DNA from: an uncultured Asticcacaulis sp. | GTDB taxonomy: Bacteria > Pseudomonadota > Alphaproteobacteria > Caulobacterales > Caulobacteraceae | Direction: 5' to 3' | DNA length: 37,841 nucleotides | Assembly (NCBI GenBank): GCA_936940865.1 | Contig: CAKZJB010000162.1 | Location: 1-37,841 of the forward strand | Shown here: positions 28,139-35,522 of the stretch, in pieces | Layout: each line of letters opens with the position of its first letter | How positions within the stretch are numbered: the first letter of the stretch is position 1 | Position numbers and translations under genes: made by a program | The notes under the pieces: model-generated | The model's input: the letters and a program-made list of their open reading frames with translations, nothing else | What the model was told of the DNA's origin: nothing | Database searches by the model: none

Positions 28139-28273
28139 AGGGACAATCAATGGACCTCCATCCATAGGGTTTCGAATGCTGCGTTCGGCCTGGCGAATGC
28201 CTTGAATGCGGCAGTGAAATCCTGATATCAGTGTGCGCTCGCACCTGGCCACAATCGAATCAAGTTGCTGTGA

Positions 28274-29665
28274 ATGTTGCCGTTTTCGGCTCACATCCCG
28301 TTTATCCACACCCGCGAAATACCGTCCGGGGCGGATATCTTCGGCCGGCTGGCTGGATGGTTCGAACACAGGGGCGCGGCTGCATTCGTCTCGGGTGGAC
28401 CGGCGGCGCATTTCAGCTATCTGACGGCCGAACCCGCCGCCGAAGCGGTGCTGGGCTACGCCGATCCGCGCGACGCGGAAATCTTTCTCAAGGATGCAAC
28501 GGCCTTCGTACGGCCCCGGGATCATTGTCCGGGACTGCCGCCGTTCACGGGCGGCGTGGTCGGTCTGGCGGGGTTCGAACTGGGGCTGCGGCTCGAGAAC
28601 CTGAAGCGCCGGCCATTCCGTATCGAAGGACGCGGCGCCTGGCCCGATCTGGTTGTCAGGCTTTACACGGCCGTGCTGGCTTTCGACCACGCAAGGAACA
28701 CGCTGACCGCCATCGGCCGGGGACAGACCGGCGACGCTGCCCGCGCAGCCTGCGACAGGCTGGTCGCGCTTTACGACGCCACCCCCGACCGGATGACTCC
28801 AAAGGACGCGCTGTCGGACGTAGCCTTGCGGCTCGAGACGCCTGACGAGGTGCACGAGGACAAGGTGGCGGCCATTGTCCGTCAGATCCACGCCGGCGAC
28901 CTTTTTCAGGCCAATCTGGCGCGCGGCTGGACCGGGCGGCTGAAACCGGAGGTGACGCCCGGCGATGTCGCGGCCGCCCTGCATGCGCGCGGCCCCGCCC
29001 CGTTCGGCGCCATGCTTCATCTGGGCGGGCGCGCCATCGTGTCGAACAGCCCCGAGCGCTTCATCCGCCTCGACGCCGGCGGGCGCATGGAAACCCTGCC
29101 GATCAAGGGCACGCGCCCGCGCGGGTCAACGCCTGAAGCGGACGCGGCCCTTGCCGCCGAACTGCTGGGCAGCGCCAAGGATCGCGCTGAAAACCTGATG
29201 ATCGTCGACCTGATGCGCCACGACCTGTCGCGCGTCGCCGAGATCGGCAGCGTCCGTGTGCCCCGGCTGAACGGACTGGAATCCTACGCCAATGTCCATC
29301 ACCTGGTCTCGACCGTGACGGCGCAGCTGGCGGAAGGGCGGACGGCGGCCGATGTGCTTGCGGCATCCTTCCCGCCGGGCTCGATCAGCGGTGCGCCCAA
29401 GGTGCAGGCCATGAAGGTGATCGCGGAAATGGAGGCGGCGCGCGGCCCCTACTGCGGCTCGCTGTTCTTCATCGACGCCGGCGGGGCCATGGATTCGAGC
29501 GTGCTGATCCGGACCCTGGCTTTCGAACGCGACGAGGCGGATCGCTGGCAGTTCCGCGCCGCGGCGGGCGGAGGCATTGTGGCCGACAGCGATCCGCGCG
29601 AGGAGCGCATCGAAACGGAAACCAAGCTATCCTTGATACGCACGGTGCTGGAAGGGCGGACCTGA
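28274..29665 (+). CDS. pabB: aminodeoxychorismate synthase component I
   Basis: Makes 4-amino-4-deoxychorismate for p-aminobenzoate and folate synthesis. The 463-residue chorismate-binding enzyme carries PIKGT at residues 276-280; the lysine distinguishes PabB from TrpE (PIAGT). Other family motifs are QIHAGDLFQANLARGW, VSNSPERF, ENLMIVDLMRHDLSRV and PPGSISGAPKVQAMKVI. It ends in the expected AAGGGIVADSDPREERIETETK region. The ribosome site is weak. The glutaminase partner PabA is not in the window. Confidence 0.94.
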   Translation: MLPFSAHIPFIHTREIPSGADIFGRLAGWFEHRGAAAFVSGGPAAHFSYLTAEPAAEAVLGYADPRDAEIFLKDATAFVRPRDHCPGLPPFTGGVVGLAGFELGLRLENLKRRPFRIEGRGAWPDLVVRLYTAVLAFDHARNTLTAIGRGQTGDAARAACDRLVALYDATPDRMTPKDALSDVALRLETPDEVHEDKVAAIVRQIHAGDLFQANLARGWTGRLKPEVTPGDVAAALHARGPAPFGAMLHLGGRAIVSNSPERFIRLDAGGRMETLPIKGTRPRGSTPEADAALAAELLGSAKDRAENLMIVDLMRHDLSRVAEIGSVRVPRLNGLESYANVHHLVSTVTAQLAEGRTAADVLAASFPPGSISGAPKVQAMKVIAEMEAARGPYCGSLFFIDAGGAMDSSVLIRTLAFERDEADRWQFRAAAGGGIVADSDPREERIETETKLSLIRTVLEGRT

Positions 29666-29668
29666 ATT

Positions 29669-29689
29669 CCAAACGTCACAGACGTTTGG
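29669..29689 (+). other. hairpin after pabB
   Basis: Perfect 9-bp stem CCAAACGTC/GACGTTTGG with loop ACA, three bases after the stop codon, followed by a second GCGTGC/GCACGC hairpin. There is no T-tract, so it could stabilise the mRNA end or support factor-dependent termination. Confidence 0.4.
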
Positions 29690-29776
29690 CGCGTGCGGCT
29701 GCACGCTGCCGCCAGGGCGATGCGTCAAAGAGTGTGAGCGGCTTTTGGCATAAACATCGCAACAAAACAAAAGCTT

Positions 29777-29809
29777 ATACCGACAGTCATTCTTTATGAC
29801 CGTTGGTAT
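29777..29809. repeat. 33-base palindromic repeat, copy B
   Basis: Arms ATACCGACAGTCAT and ATGACCGTTGGTAT (12 of 14 pair), loop TCTTT. It matches copy A at 8661-8693 with the loop in the opposite orientation. Its right end touches the minus-strand stop codon of the TadE-like gene (29809-29811). Confidence 0.7.
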
Positions 29810-30369
29810 TAGTTGGTGTTGGTGACCGCCTGACCGTTGCGCGGATGGTGGAAGAAGGTGTCGGTGAACTTCGACGTGCCGGGCAGGAAGTTACCGATCG
29901 GCGAGTCGTAATCGTACTCGACTTCGGTCATCATCAGGCTTTCGTTGGCGGCTATCTGGTCGGTTGTGATAGTGGGAATCGGAGTATTCTTGGCGTAAGG
30001 CGTCATATATTTCGCCTGGCTCCAATTGACGTAGGCCTTGCCATCCGTCCCCATCGTGACCGAAGTCAGGCGCATTTTGAGATTGGTGCTGGTGTCGAAG
30101 GGCTGCATCATGCTGGTGCCGATGGCCCACAGGTCGGCGATATTGGCGTCGGTCAGGTTTTCCGACTGGGCCGCCAGGTCGCCGATGGTCGCCGCCAGAT
30201 GCGAGGTGCGGCGCGACGCCATCATGCCGAGCGTCAGCTCGGCCAGCGCCAGGTATATCATGATAAGTATCGGCGCGATCAGCGCGAATTCGACGGCGGA
30301 CACGCCACGACGGTCGGCGATGAAGCCGCGGAGCCGGACCATGTCTGCGAGACGGCGGAGAATTCCCAT
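29809..30369 (-). CDS. TadE-like minor pseudopilin
   Basis: A 186-residue TadE/TadG-type pseudopilin for the Flp pilus. The basic N-terminus and RRGVSAVEFALIAPILIMIYLALAEL (about residues 20-45) give the prepilin-peptidase site and membrane helix. The rest is a periplasmic domain. It follows another TadE-like gene by 12 bases, in an operon divergent from pilA. Position matches the pair of pseudopilin genes (cpaJ/cpaK in Caulobacter naming, from memory). The stop codon abuts a palindromic repeat. Confidence 0.85.
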   Translation of the reverse strand: MGILRRLADMVRLRGFIADRRGVSAVEFALIAPILIMIYLALAELTLGMMASRRTSHLAATIGDLAAQSENLTDANIADLWAIGTSMMQPFDTSTNLKMRLTSVTMGTDGKAYVNWSQAKYMTPYAKNTPIPTITTDQIAANESLMMTEVEYDYDSPIGNFLPGTSKFTDTFFHHPRNGQAVTNTN

Positions 30370-30381
30370 CAGCCCCTCTCC

Positions 30382-30933
30382 CTAAAACGGCTCGTTACGG
30401 AAGACGACCTTGGATGAAATCACCGCATCCTTGTTGCCGAGCGTCGACAGGCCGGCCTGGAGAAGCGGCGTGAACAGCGGCCATTCGTAATAGGCGCGCA
30501 CCAGCTGGATCTTGGTGCCCCCGCCGATGTTGTAGGCGAAGTTCGCCGTATCGAACTGGCCGTTCTTGATCAGGTCGGTCGTCGGCACCTGGGCGAAACT
30601 GTCATAGGTCTGGACGTCGACGTGCAGGCTCGACGGACAGGTTGCCGCCAGCCAGCCCATATTGTCGCAAACCTTCTGGGTGAAGCTTGCAGCGGTGGAG
30701 TTGCTCTGCGTCATGATGCCGGTGCGGATCTGGCGCGCCGTAATATCGGTGGCGTGGTCGAGCGTCACCGACAGCACGATGACCATGGCCAGTTCGAAGC
30801 AGGCCAACAGCAGAAAGACAAGGGGGAAGGCCACAAGGGCGAATTCGACGGCAACGGCGCCCTTGCGCTCGTCGGCAAAGCGGCGATGAAGTCGAAAGAT
30901 GTCGAAGGTGCGGCGGCCGGCCTGCATCGGCAT
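30382..30933 (-). CDS. TadE-like minor pseudopilin
   Basis: A 183-residue TadE-family protein. The processing region RKGAVAVEFALVAFPLVFLLLACFELAMVIVL (about residues 23-54) contains the TadE-type glycine-to-hydrophobic junction with Glu at the fifth mature position. Two cysteines in the periplasmic part (KVCDNMGWLAATCPS) may form a disulfide. It is second of three genes transcribed away from pilA and is predicted to act as a minor pilin or assembly factor. An alternative start lies two codons downstream (30927). Confidence 0.87.
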   Translation of the reverse strand: MPMQAGRRTFDIFRLHRRFADERKGAVAVEFALVAFPLVFLLLACFELAMVIVLSVTLDHATDITARQIRTGIMTQSNSTAASFTQKVCDNMGWLAATCPSSLHVDVQTYDSFAQVPTTDLIKNGQFDTANFAYNIGGGTKIQLVRAYYEWPLFTPLLQAGLSTLGNKDAVISSKVVFRNEPF

Positions 30934-30994
30934 TCCTTTGAGGTGCGTGACGTCACCTTACAAGGCCAGCCTCAATAGTCCGTTAATCGGGCGC

Positions 30995-31480
30995 TTATTG
31001 CGTCATCGCCGCGGCCGGAGCCATCGCCGCCGGGGCTGACGGAAGGGACGGCGAAGGCGCCTGGGACGTATTGTTGTCGCCGACATCCTGGGCCACGCAG
31101 ACGTTCGAGCACACCATCAGGCTGGGCTTGAGCCCCTTATAGACGGTGATGGCGCCCTGCTGAACGCCGCTGACCACGACCTCGCCGTCGAACAGGGGCT
31201 TGCCGTCACGGCCTGTGATGGTGACCGCGCTGTTGCCGAAACCCTTGCCCAATATATAGACGGTGCGCGAGTCGACGACGTTGACGTCGGCGATGTCGGG
31301 ATTGCCGACGATGACCGAGCCCGCCGGGGCCGACAGCGTGACACGCATTACGTGGTTCTTCTCGACGACGACGCGCTGGCCGGCAACGGCCGGGAAGGCG
31401 GCGACGCTCACGGCGGCGATGGCTGCGGCGAGCAAGGCCTTGCGGAATAGGATCGCACGAAAATCGGTCATGAAGGACAT
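30995..31480 (-). CDS. stand-alone secretin N-terminal-domain pilus assembly protein
   Basis: A 161-residue exported protein with a signal peptide (residues 1 to about 34, ending FPAVAG). One pilus-assembly N-terminal domain of the type found at the front of CpaC follows (about 36-100: VVVEKNHVMRVTLSAPAGSVIVGNPDIADVNVVDSRTVYILGKGFGNSAVTITG). The tail contains a cysteine pair (VCSNVCVAQD) and an Ala/Pro-rich end. It is the first gene of the operon divergent from pilA. It may bind the secretin or periplasmic pilus parts. An ATG at 31471 is an alternative start. Corresponds by position to Caulobacter cpaI (from memory). Confidence 0.82.
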   Translation of the reverse strand: MSFMTDFRAILFRKALLAAAIAAVSVAAFPAVAGQRVVVEKNHVMRVTLSAPAGSVIVGNPDIADVNVVDSRTVYILGKGFGNSAVTITGRDGKPLFDGEVVVSGVQQGAITVYKGLKPSLMVCSNVCVAQDVGDNNTSQAPSPSLPSAPAAMAPAAAMTQ

Positions 31481-31672
31481 CCGTCTTATCTGGCGTCTTT
31501 GAAGAGTCTGGCGCGCACCCTGGCGAGCCGGCGCCCGCAGCTTAGACAGCGAGGCATGAGGGCAGCGTTAGGAAACAGGGTAAAGAAGATTTCTTTAAAA
31601 ATGCTGAATGAAATATTAAGGAGAAAATTCTCCATTTAATTCAAAATCTACAATGAATAATTTGAATTAACC

Positions 31673-31686
31673 TTAATGCCGGTTAA
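31673..31686. promoter_or_regulatory. candidate CtrA box (TTAA-N6-TTAA)
   Basis: TTAATGCCGGTTAA, preceded by another TTAACC at 31667. The CtrA consensus is TTAA-N7-TTAA, so this is one base short. Its place about 175 bases upstream of pilA, a known CtrA target in Caulobacter, supports the assignment. Confidence 0.4.
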
Positions 31687-31780
31687 ATATAAACAACGAT
31701 TAACTGTAGAAAAATCTCACGAATACATAAATATTTACTTCGGATTAATCATTGGGCGCTAAATTGGCCCTGTGTTCGGG

Positions 31781-31834
31781 AGCAAACCTGCAGTGACGCT
31801 GGTCTCACCCGATACCAGACGACTACGGTTTGCT
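31781..31834 (+). promoter_or_regulatory. structured pilA leader
   Basis: AGCAAACC (31781-31788) pairs with GGTTTGCT (31827-31834), enclosing a CTGGT/ACCAG hairpin (31799-31803 with 31814-31818). The GGAG ribosome site at 31851-31854 lies 16 bases further on. The structure is immediately upstream of the pilA translation signal and could affect mRNA stability or translation. Confidence 0.4.
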
Positions 31835-31860
31835 TTAGCAATTAGTTCCAGGAGATCTAC

Positions 31861-32025
31861 ATGACCAAGTTCCTCAACCGCTTCGCCAAGGATGAATCGG
31901 GCGCCACCGCCATCGAATATGGCCTGATCGCCGCCCTGATCGCCGTCGCCCTGATTTCGATCCTGACGACCCTGGGTTCGAACCTGTCGGGCACCTTCAA
32001 CAAGGTCGCTTCGAAGGTCGGCTAA
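31861..32025 (+). CDS. pilA: Flp-type major pilin PilA
   Basis: A 54-residue Flp prepilin. The leader MTKFLNRFAKDESG ends in glycine (G14), where the prepilin peptidase cuts. Mature ATAIEYGLIAALIAVALISIL has the conserved Glu at position 5 and the adjacent Tyr. The hydrophobic helix drives polymerisation. GGAG lies seven bases before the start. It is too short for many gene callers but unmistakable. A terminator hairpin follows, so pilA can be expressed in excess over the downstream pilus genes. Confidence 0.97.
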   Translation: MTKFLNRFAKDESGATAIEYGLIAALIAVALISILTTLGSNLSGTFNKVASKVG

Positions 32026-32081
32026 TCCCCGCGCAAGCGGCCAGCGCCCGGCCCCCCGGACGCAGGACTCCAGATCCGACT

Positions 32082-32115
32082 GGGCCGCAGACTTCCGAAG
32101 TCTGCGGCCCTTTTC
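32082..32115 (+). terminator. intrinsic terminator/attenuator between pilA and second pilin
   Basis: Perfect 12-bp stem GGGCCGCAGACT/AGTCTGCGGCCC with loop TCCGA, then TTTTC. The short T-tract suggests partial termination, letting some transcription continue into the second pilin and cpaA. Confidence 0.8.
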
Positions 32116-32135
32116 ATTTCCAGGGAAAATCACCC

Positions 32136-32306
32136 ATGCTGCGCAGGTTCCTGAAGGACGAGAGCGGTGCCACCGCCATCGAATACGCCTTGATCTGCGC
32201 GCTGGTTTTCCTGTGCGTCGTCACGGCGCTCTATACCTACCGCGACTCCATGGCCACCATGTTCGGCCGCATCGGCACGGCCGTCACCGGAGCAACCGGC
32301 GGTTAA
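32136..32306 (+). CDS. second Flp-family pilin
   Basis: A 56-residue prepilin paralogous to PilA. The leader MLRRFLKDESG is followed by ATAIEYALICALVFLCVVTALYTY, with the same processing site, Glu5 and Tyr6. It differs by two cysteines in the membrane helix (C21 and C27), a YRDSM segment and a Gly-rich end. AGGGAAAA lies upstream. It sits between the pilA terminator and cpaA. Probably a minor or alternative Flp pilin; easily missed because of its size. Confidence 0.9.
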   Translation: MLRRFLKDESGATAIEYALICALVFLCVVTALYTYRDSMATMFGRIGTAVTGATGG

Positions 32307-32384
32307 CCCTGTCCTGCTACAGGAACCGGGAGCCTTCGTTTTTATTCTTTCGCGCATTACGGAATGCGCTCGAGGACACCGCCC

Positions 32385-32891
32385 GTGCTGATTCCCCTTC
32401 TCTTCGCCCTCGTCTATCCCGCCTGCCTGCTGTGGGCCGCGAAGAGCGACATAGACAGCATGACCATTCCCAATCGCCTTACCCTTGGCCTTGCCGCCGC
32501 CTTCGTGCCGGCGGCGCTTCTGCTGGGCCTTACGCCGGAACAGTGGGGCGTGCACCTGGGGCTGGCCTTTGCGGGGCTTGTCGCCGGCATGATACTTTTC
32601 GCCTTGCGCGTCATGGGCGGCGGCGATGCCAAACTGATCGCCGCAACCCTGATCTGGCTGGGCAGCGACGGCGCCCTGGCCTTCCTTGTCTATACGGCGC
32701 TGGCCGGCGGTGCGCTGACGCTGGGCCTGTTGTGGGCCCGCCGCAACGTCGCCCAGTTCGCCCATAGCCTGCCCGCCTCGATCGGCCGTCACCTCGAAGC
32801 CAAGGGCGATATACCGTACGGAGTCGCCATCTGCGCCGGCGGCCTGCTGGCCATTTCGCACAGCGACCTGCTGCCGCTGCTGCACCTGTAA
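32385..32891 (+). CDS. cpaA: prepilin peptidase CpaA
   Basis: Aspartic protease that removes the leader from Flp prepilins in the inner membrane. The 168-residue polytopic protein has the two catalytic aspartates: one in KSDIDSMTIPN (D22/D24 region) and D81 in the GxGD-type motif MGGGDAKL. It lacks the N-terminal cysteine domain of large type IV peptidases, as usual for CpaA/TadV. I chose GTG 32385 because GAGGA lies eight bases upstream; an in-frame ATG at 32364 would add seven residues. Confidence 0.93.
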   Translation: MLIPLLFALVYPACLLWAAKSDIDSMTIPNRLTLGLAAAFVPAALLLGLTPEQWGVHLGLAFAGLVAGMILFALRVMGGGDAKLIAATLIWLGSDGALAFLVYTALAGGALTLGLLWARRNVAQFAHSLPASIGRHLEAKGDIPYGVAICAGGLLAISHSDLLPLLHL

Positions 32892-32967
32892 CGGGCCACC
32901 GCGCGGCGGCCCGGCCAGGGCATCGTCTTCAGAAAAAATCCGAAGATCTCGGTTCTTTAGGCTGACG

Positions 32968-32981
32968 TTAACTAACCTTAA
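32968..32981. promoter_or_regulatory. candidate CtrA box upstream of cpaB
   Basis: TTAACTAACCTTAA, again a TTAA-N6-TTAA arrangement, 72-85 bases before the cpaB start, in a 161-base gap. The repetition of the same spacing at the pilA promoter suggests shared control and a separate promoter for cpaB onward. Confidence 0.4.
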
Positions 32982-33052
32982 GCCAACATCGCCAGACTTT
33001 CTCTCGAACCGAGTCCCTGAGAATCAGGGCCGGGACATCAAGGACCAGGTGG

Positions 33053-33967
33053 ATGAAGACGTCACGATACGTCGTTTTAGGCATAGCGGCGATTGCCGGC
33101 ATCCTGCTGTTTTTCCTCGTGCGCGGCCTGATCTCGGGCAAGACCACGACACAGGCCACCGCGTCCGCCACCGTAGCCGCGCCGCCGCCGGTCGCCGTGG
33201 CGCACGTCCTGGTCGCCGCCCGCGCCATCAAGGCCGGCACGCACCTTTCCGAGGACGACCTGACCTGGCAGGATTGGCCGGCCAACACGGTCAACGCCGC
33301 CTATATTACGGACAAATCCACGCCTTCGGGCGCGCCGGCCGCCGGCACCGAGGAAGCCGCCGCCAAGATCGTCAAGACCGGCCAGGACGTGGCTGGCGCC
33401 GCCCAGCGCCTGATCGGTCCCGGAGCCAAGGCCGCCTATATCGGCGGCGTGGCCCGCGAAGACCTGCAGCAGGGCGAACCCATCCTCGATGCCAAGATCG
33501 TCCGCGCCGACGCCGGCGGCTTCATGGCCGTCATGCTGCAGCCGGGCATGCGCGCCATCGCCGTCCCGGTCAGCGTCGACAATACAGCCGGCGGCTTCAT
33601 CCTGCCGGGCGACCATGTCGACATCCTGGTAACCCACCAGATTCCGCGCGCCGGAGGCGGCGGCAATATCGACAGCGTCCAGCCCGTCCTGCGCAACATT
33701 CGCGTCCTGGCCATCGACCAGCAGGTCAAGAGCGAAAACGACAAGCCCAACATGATCGGCGCCACGGCAACGCTGGAGGTAACGCCCACGGACGGGCAGG
33801 CCCTCGTCCTGGCCAAGGCGTCCGGCACCCTGTCCCTGCTGCTGCGCTCCTATGCCGACCTGCAGGGCCCCTCCGGCGTCGTCAGCCCGACGCCCGCCGG
33901 CGACATTCAATCGAGCGTCCGCGTATTCCGCAACGGTCAGACCTCGGAGGTCCTGGTATCGCGATGA
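33053..33967 (+). CDS. cpaB: Flp pilus assembly protein CpaB
   Basis: A 304-residue CpaB/RcpC protein with an N-terminal membrane anchor (about 6-24) and a SAF-type domain (VPPPVAVAHVLVAARAIKAGTHLSEDDLTWQDWP-like region, residues 42-78). Further on is MQPGMRAIAVPVSVDNTAGGFILPGDHVDILVT, the family signature. It acts in the periplasm with the secretin and may help its gating or assembly. The stop overlaps the cpaC start (ATGA). The start is supported by AGGTGG close upstream. Confidence 0.95.
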   Translation: MKTSRYVVLGIAAIAGILLFFLVRGLISGKTTTQATASATVAAPPPVAVAHVLVAARAIKAGTHLSEDDLTWQDWPANTVNAAYITDKSTPSGAPAAGTEEAAAKIVKTGQDVAGAAQRLIGPGAKAAYIGGVAREDLQQGEPILDAKIVRADAGGFMAVMLQPGMRAIAVPVSVDNTAGGFILPGDHVDILVTHQIPRAGGGGNIDSVQPVLRNIRVLAIDQQVKSENDKPNMIGATATLEVTPTDGQALVLAKASGTLSLLLRSYADLQGPSGVVSPTPAGDIQSSVRVFRNGQTSEVLVSR

Positions 33968-35514
33968 TCCCCCGCACCGTAACGACTAATAAAGTTCGCC
34001 GTCCCCACATCTTAACCATGAGCGCCGCGATTCTGTTCGCGGCCTCAGCCGTATCGGCTTCGGCGGCGCCCGTGCCGTACGTCCCCTCGCCGTCGGCCAT
34101 GCGCGTCACCACACAGACCGCGCCGGTCAGGACGCAGGTGATGAACCTGGCCAAGGGCCGTTCCGCCGTGATCGACCTGCCGGCCGACGCCAGCGACGTC
34201 TTCGTGTCCAACCCGGCCGTCGCCGACGCCGTGCTGCGTACGCCGCGCCGCATCTTCGTGCTGGGCGTCGCCCCCGGCCAGTCGGACGCCATCTTTTTCG
34301 ACGCCATGGGCCGCCAGATTCTCAACCTGTCGATTCGCGTCGAAGCGGCAACGGATACCCTTTCGGACACGATTCATCGCCTGTTCCCGCAGAGCCAGGT
34401 CGAAATCCAGAGTCTGAACGGTCATATCGTGTTGTCCGGCATGGCGCAGAACACCGCGGAAGCCGACGAAATCGGCCGCCTGGCCCAGACCTATGTCGAC
34501 AAGCCGGAAAACGTGCTGAACCTGATGTCGATCGCCGGCAAGGACCAGGTGACACTGAAGGTGCGCATCGTCGAGGTCAACCGCTCGACCATCAAGCAGA
34601 TCGGTCTCGGCACGGACATCACCTACAATTTCGGCACGCAGTCCTATTCCTTCGGGCGAAGCAACAGCTGGGGCGCCAACGGCAAGTACTACGGCGGCAC
34701 CGGAGGCTGTTATAACCAGAACAGCGTCGTGACCGGCACATTGACCCAGGACGCGAACGGAACGACCACCAGCGGGTCGACCACGATCACCAACACGTCC
34801 AGCACCACCCAGAATCTCTCTTACGGCACCAAGAACGCCAGCTGCCTGGAGGCCTTCGAACGCACGGGTCTTGCCCGTACGCTGGCCGAGCCGACCCTGA
34901 CGGCCATTTCCGGCGAGTCCGCCAAGTTCCTGGCGGGCGGCGAATTCCCGGTCCCCGTCGGCCAGGACAACCAGGGCCGGGTCACCGTCGAATTCAAGCC
35001 CTTCGGCGTCGGCCTGGGCTTCACGCCGGTCGTTCTGTCGAGCGGACGCATTTCGATGCGCATTTCGACGGAAGTGTCCGAACTGACCAACGTCGGCGCC
35101 CTGACGCTAAGCTCGACCCTGACCATTCCGGGCCTGACCGTGCGCCGTGCCGAAACGAGCGTGGAGATGCAATCGGGCTCGTCGCTGATGATCGCGGGCC
35201 TGCTGGAATCGAAATACAAGCAGGCGATCGATTCGCTGCCCGGGCTTACCACCCTTCCCGTCCTGGGCTCGCTGTTCCGCTCGCGCGACTTCCTGAACGA
35301 TGAAACCGAAATGGTCGTGATCGTCACGCCCTATATCGTTACGCCTGCCGACCCGAACGCGATGCAAACCCCCGCCGATAACCTTGCCCTACCAAGCGAC
35401 ATGTCTTCGGTCTTCATGGGTAATCTCAACAAGGTCATCAACAAGGCCGCCGACGGCCAGTCTCCCCCAGCGGCTCCGGCCTACCGCGCGCCCATCGGCT
35501 ATGTGATCGAATAG
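33964..35514 (+). CDS. cpaC: Flp pilus secretin CpaC
   Basis: Outer-membrane pore of the Flp pilus. The 516-residue protein has a signal sequence (about 1-40), a pilus-assembly N-terminal domain (RSAVIDLPADASDVFVSNPAVADAVLRTPRRIFVLG), a BON-like domain (about 125-180) and the secretin core. The core includes LAEPTLTAISGESAKFLAGGEFPVPVGQ, VEFKPFGVGLGFTPVVL and SSLMIAGLLESKYKQAIDSLPGLTTLPVLGSLF. A Ser/Thr/Asn-rich segment with two cysteines (about residues 242-295) interrupts it. The start overlaps cpaB by four bases; the frame extends far upstream through cpaB, but that part is a shadow. Confidence 0.96.
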   Translation: MIPRTVTTNKVRRPHILTMSAAILFAASAVSASAAPVPYVPSPSAMRVTTQTAPVRTQVMNLAKGRSAVIDLPADASDVFVSNPAVADAVLRTPRRIFVLGVAPGQSDAIFFDAMGRQILNLSIRVEAATDTLSDTIHRLFPQSQVEIQSLNGHIVLSGMAQNTAEADEIGRLAQTYVDKPENVLNLMSIAGKDQVTLKVRIVEVNRSTIKQIGLGTDITYNFGTQSYSFGRSNSWGANGKYYGGTGGCYNQNSVVTGTLTQDANGTTTSGSTTITNTSSTTQNLSYGTKNASCLEAFERTGLARTLAEPTLTAISGESAKFLAGGEFPVPVGQDNQGRVTVEFKPFGVGLGFTPVVLSSGRISMRISTEVSELTNVGALTLSSTLTIPGLTVRRAETSVEMQSGSSLMIAGLLESKYKQAIDSLPGLTTLPVLGSLFRSRDFLNDETEMVVIVTPYIVTPADPNAMQTPADNLALPSDMSSVFMGNLNKVINKAADGQSPPAAPAYRAPIGYVIE

Positions 35515-35522
35515 GTGACGTC

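Larger units (their letters stand above)
31481..31860. promoter_or_regulatory. AT-rich divergent promoter region of pilA and the minor-pilin operon
   Basis: A 380-base gap whose part from about 31575 to 31765 is strikingly AT-rich against the GC-rich surroundings. TTAA occurs at 31595, 31616, 31636, 31667, 31673, 31683, 31700 and 31745. These resemble half-sites of the cell-cycle regulator CtrA, which controls pilA in Caulobacter. The pair at 31673-31686 has a six-base spacer instead of the classical seven. No open frame of interest was seen. Confidence 0.65.

Noticed and set aside
27953-29020. 355-codon minus-strand frame across the end of amn and start of pabB
   Set aside because: Antisense to two clear genes and interrupted functionally by a terminator; no recognisable domain.
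31760-31780. Sigma-54 promoter at pilA (TGGCCC-N4-TTCG)
   Set aside because: The -12 element does not match TTGC and the GG-GC spacing is imperfect, so the call would be forced.
33049-33963. N-terminal extension of the cpaC frame by 305 codons across cpaB
   Set aside because: It overlaps the well-supported cpaB in another frame, is Arg/Gly-rich nonsense, and cpaC has a normal signal sequence starting at 33964.
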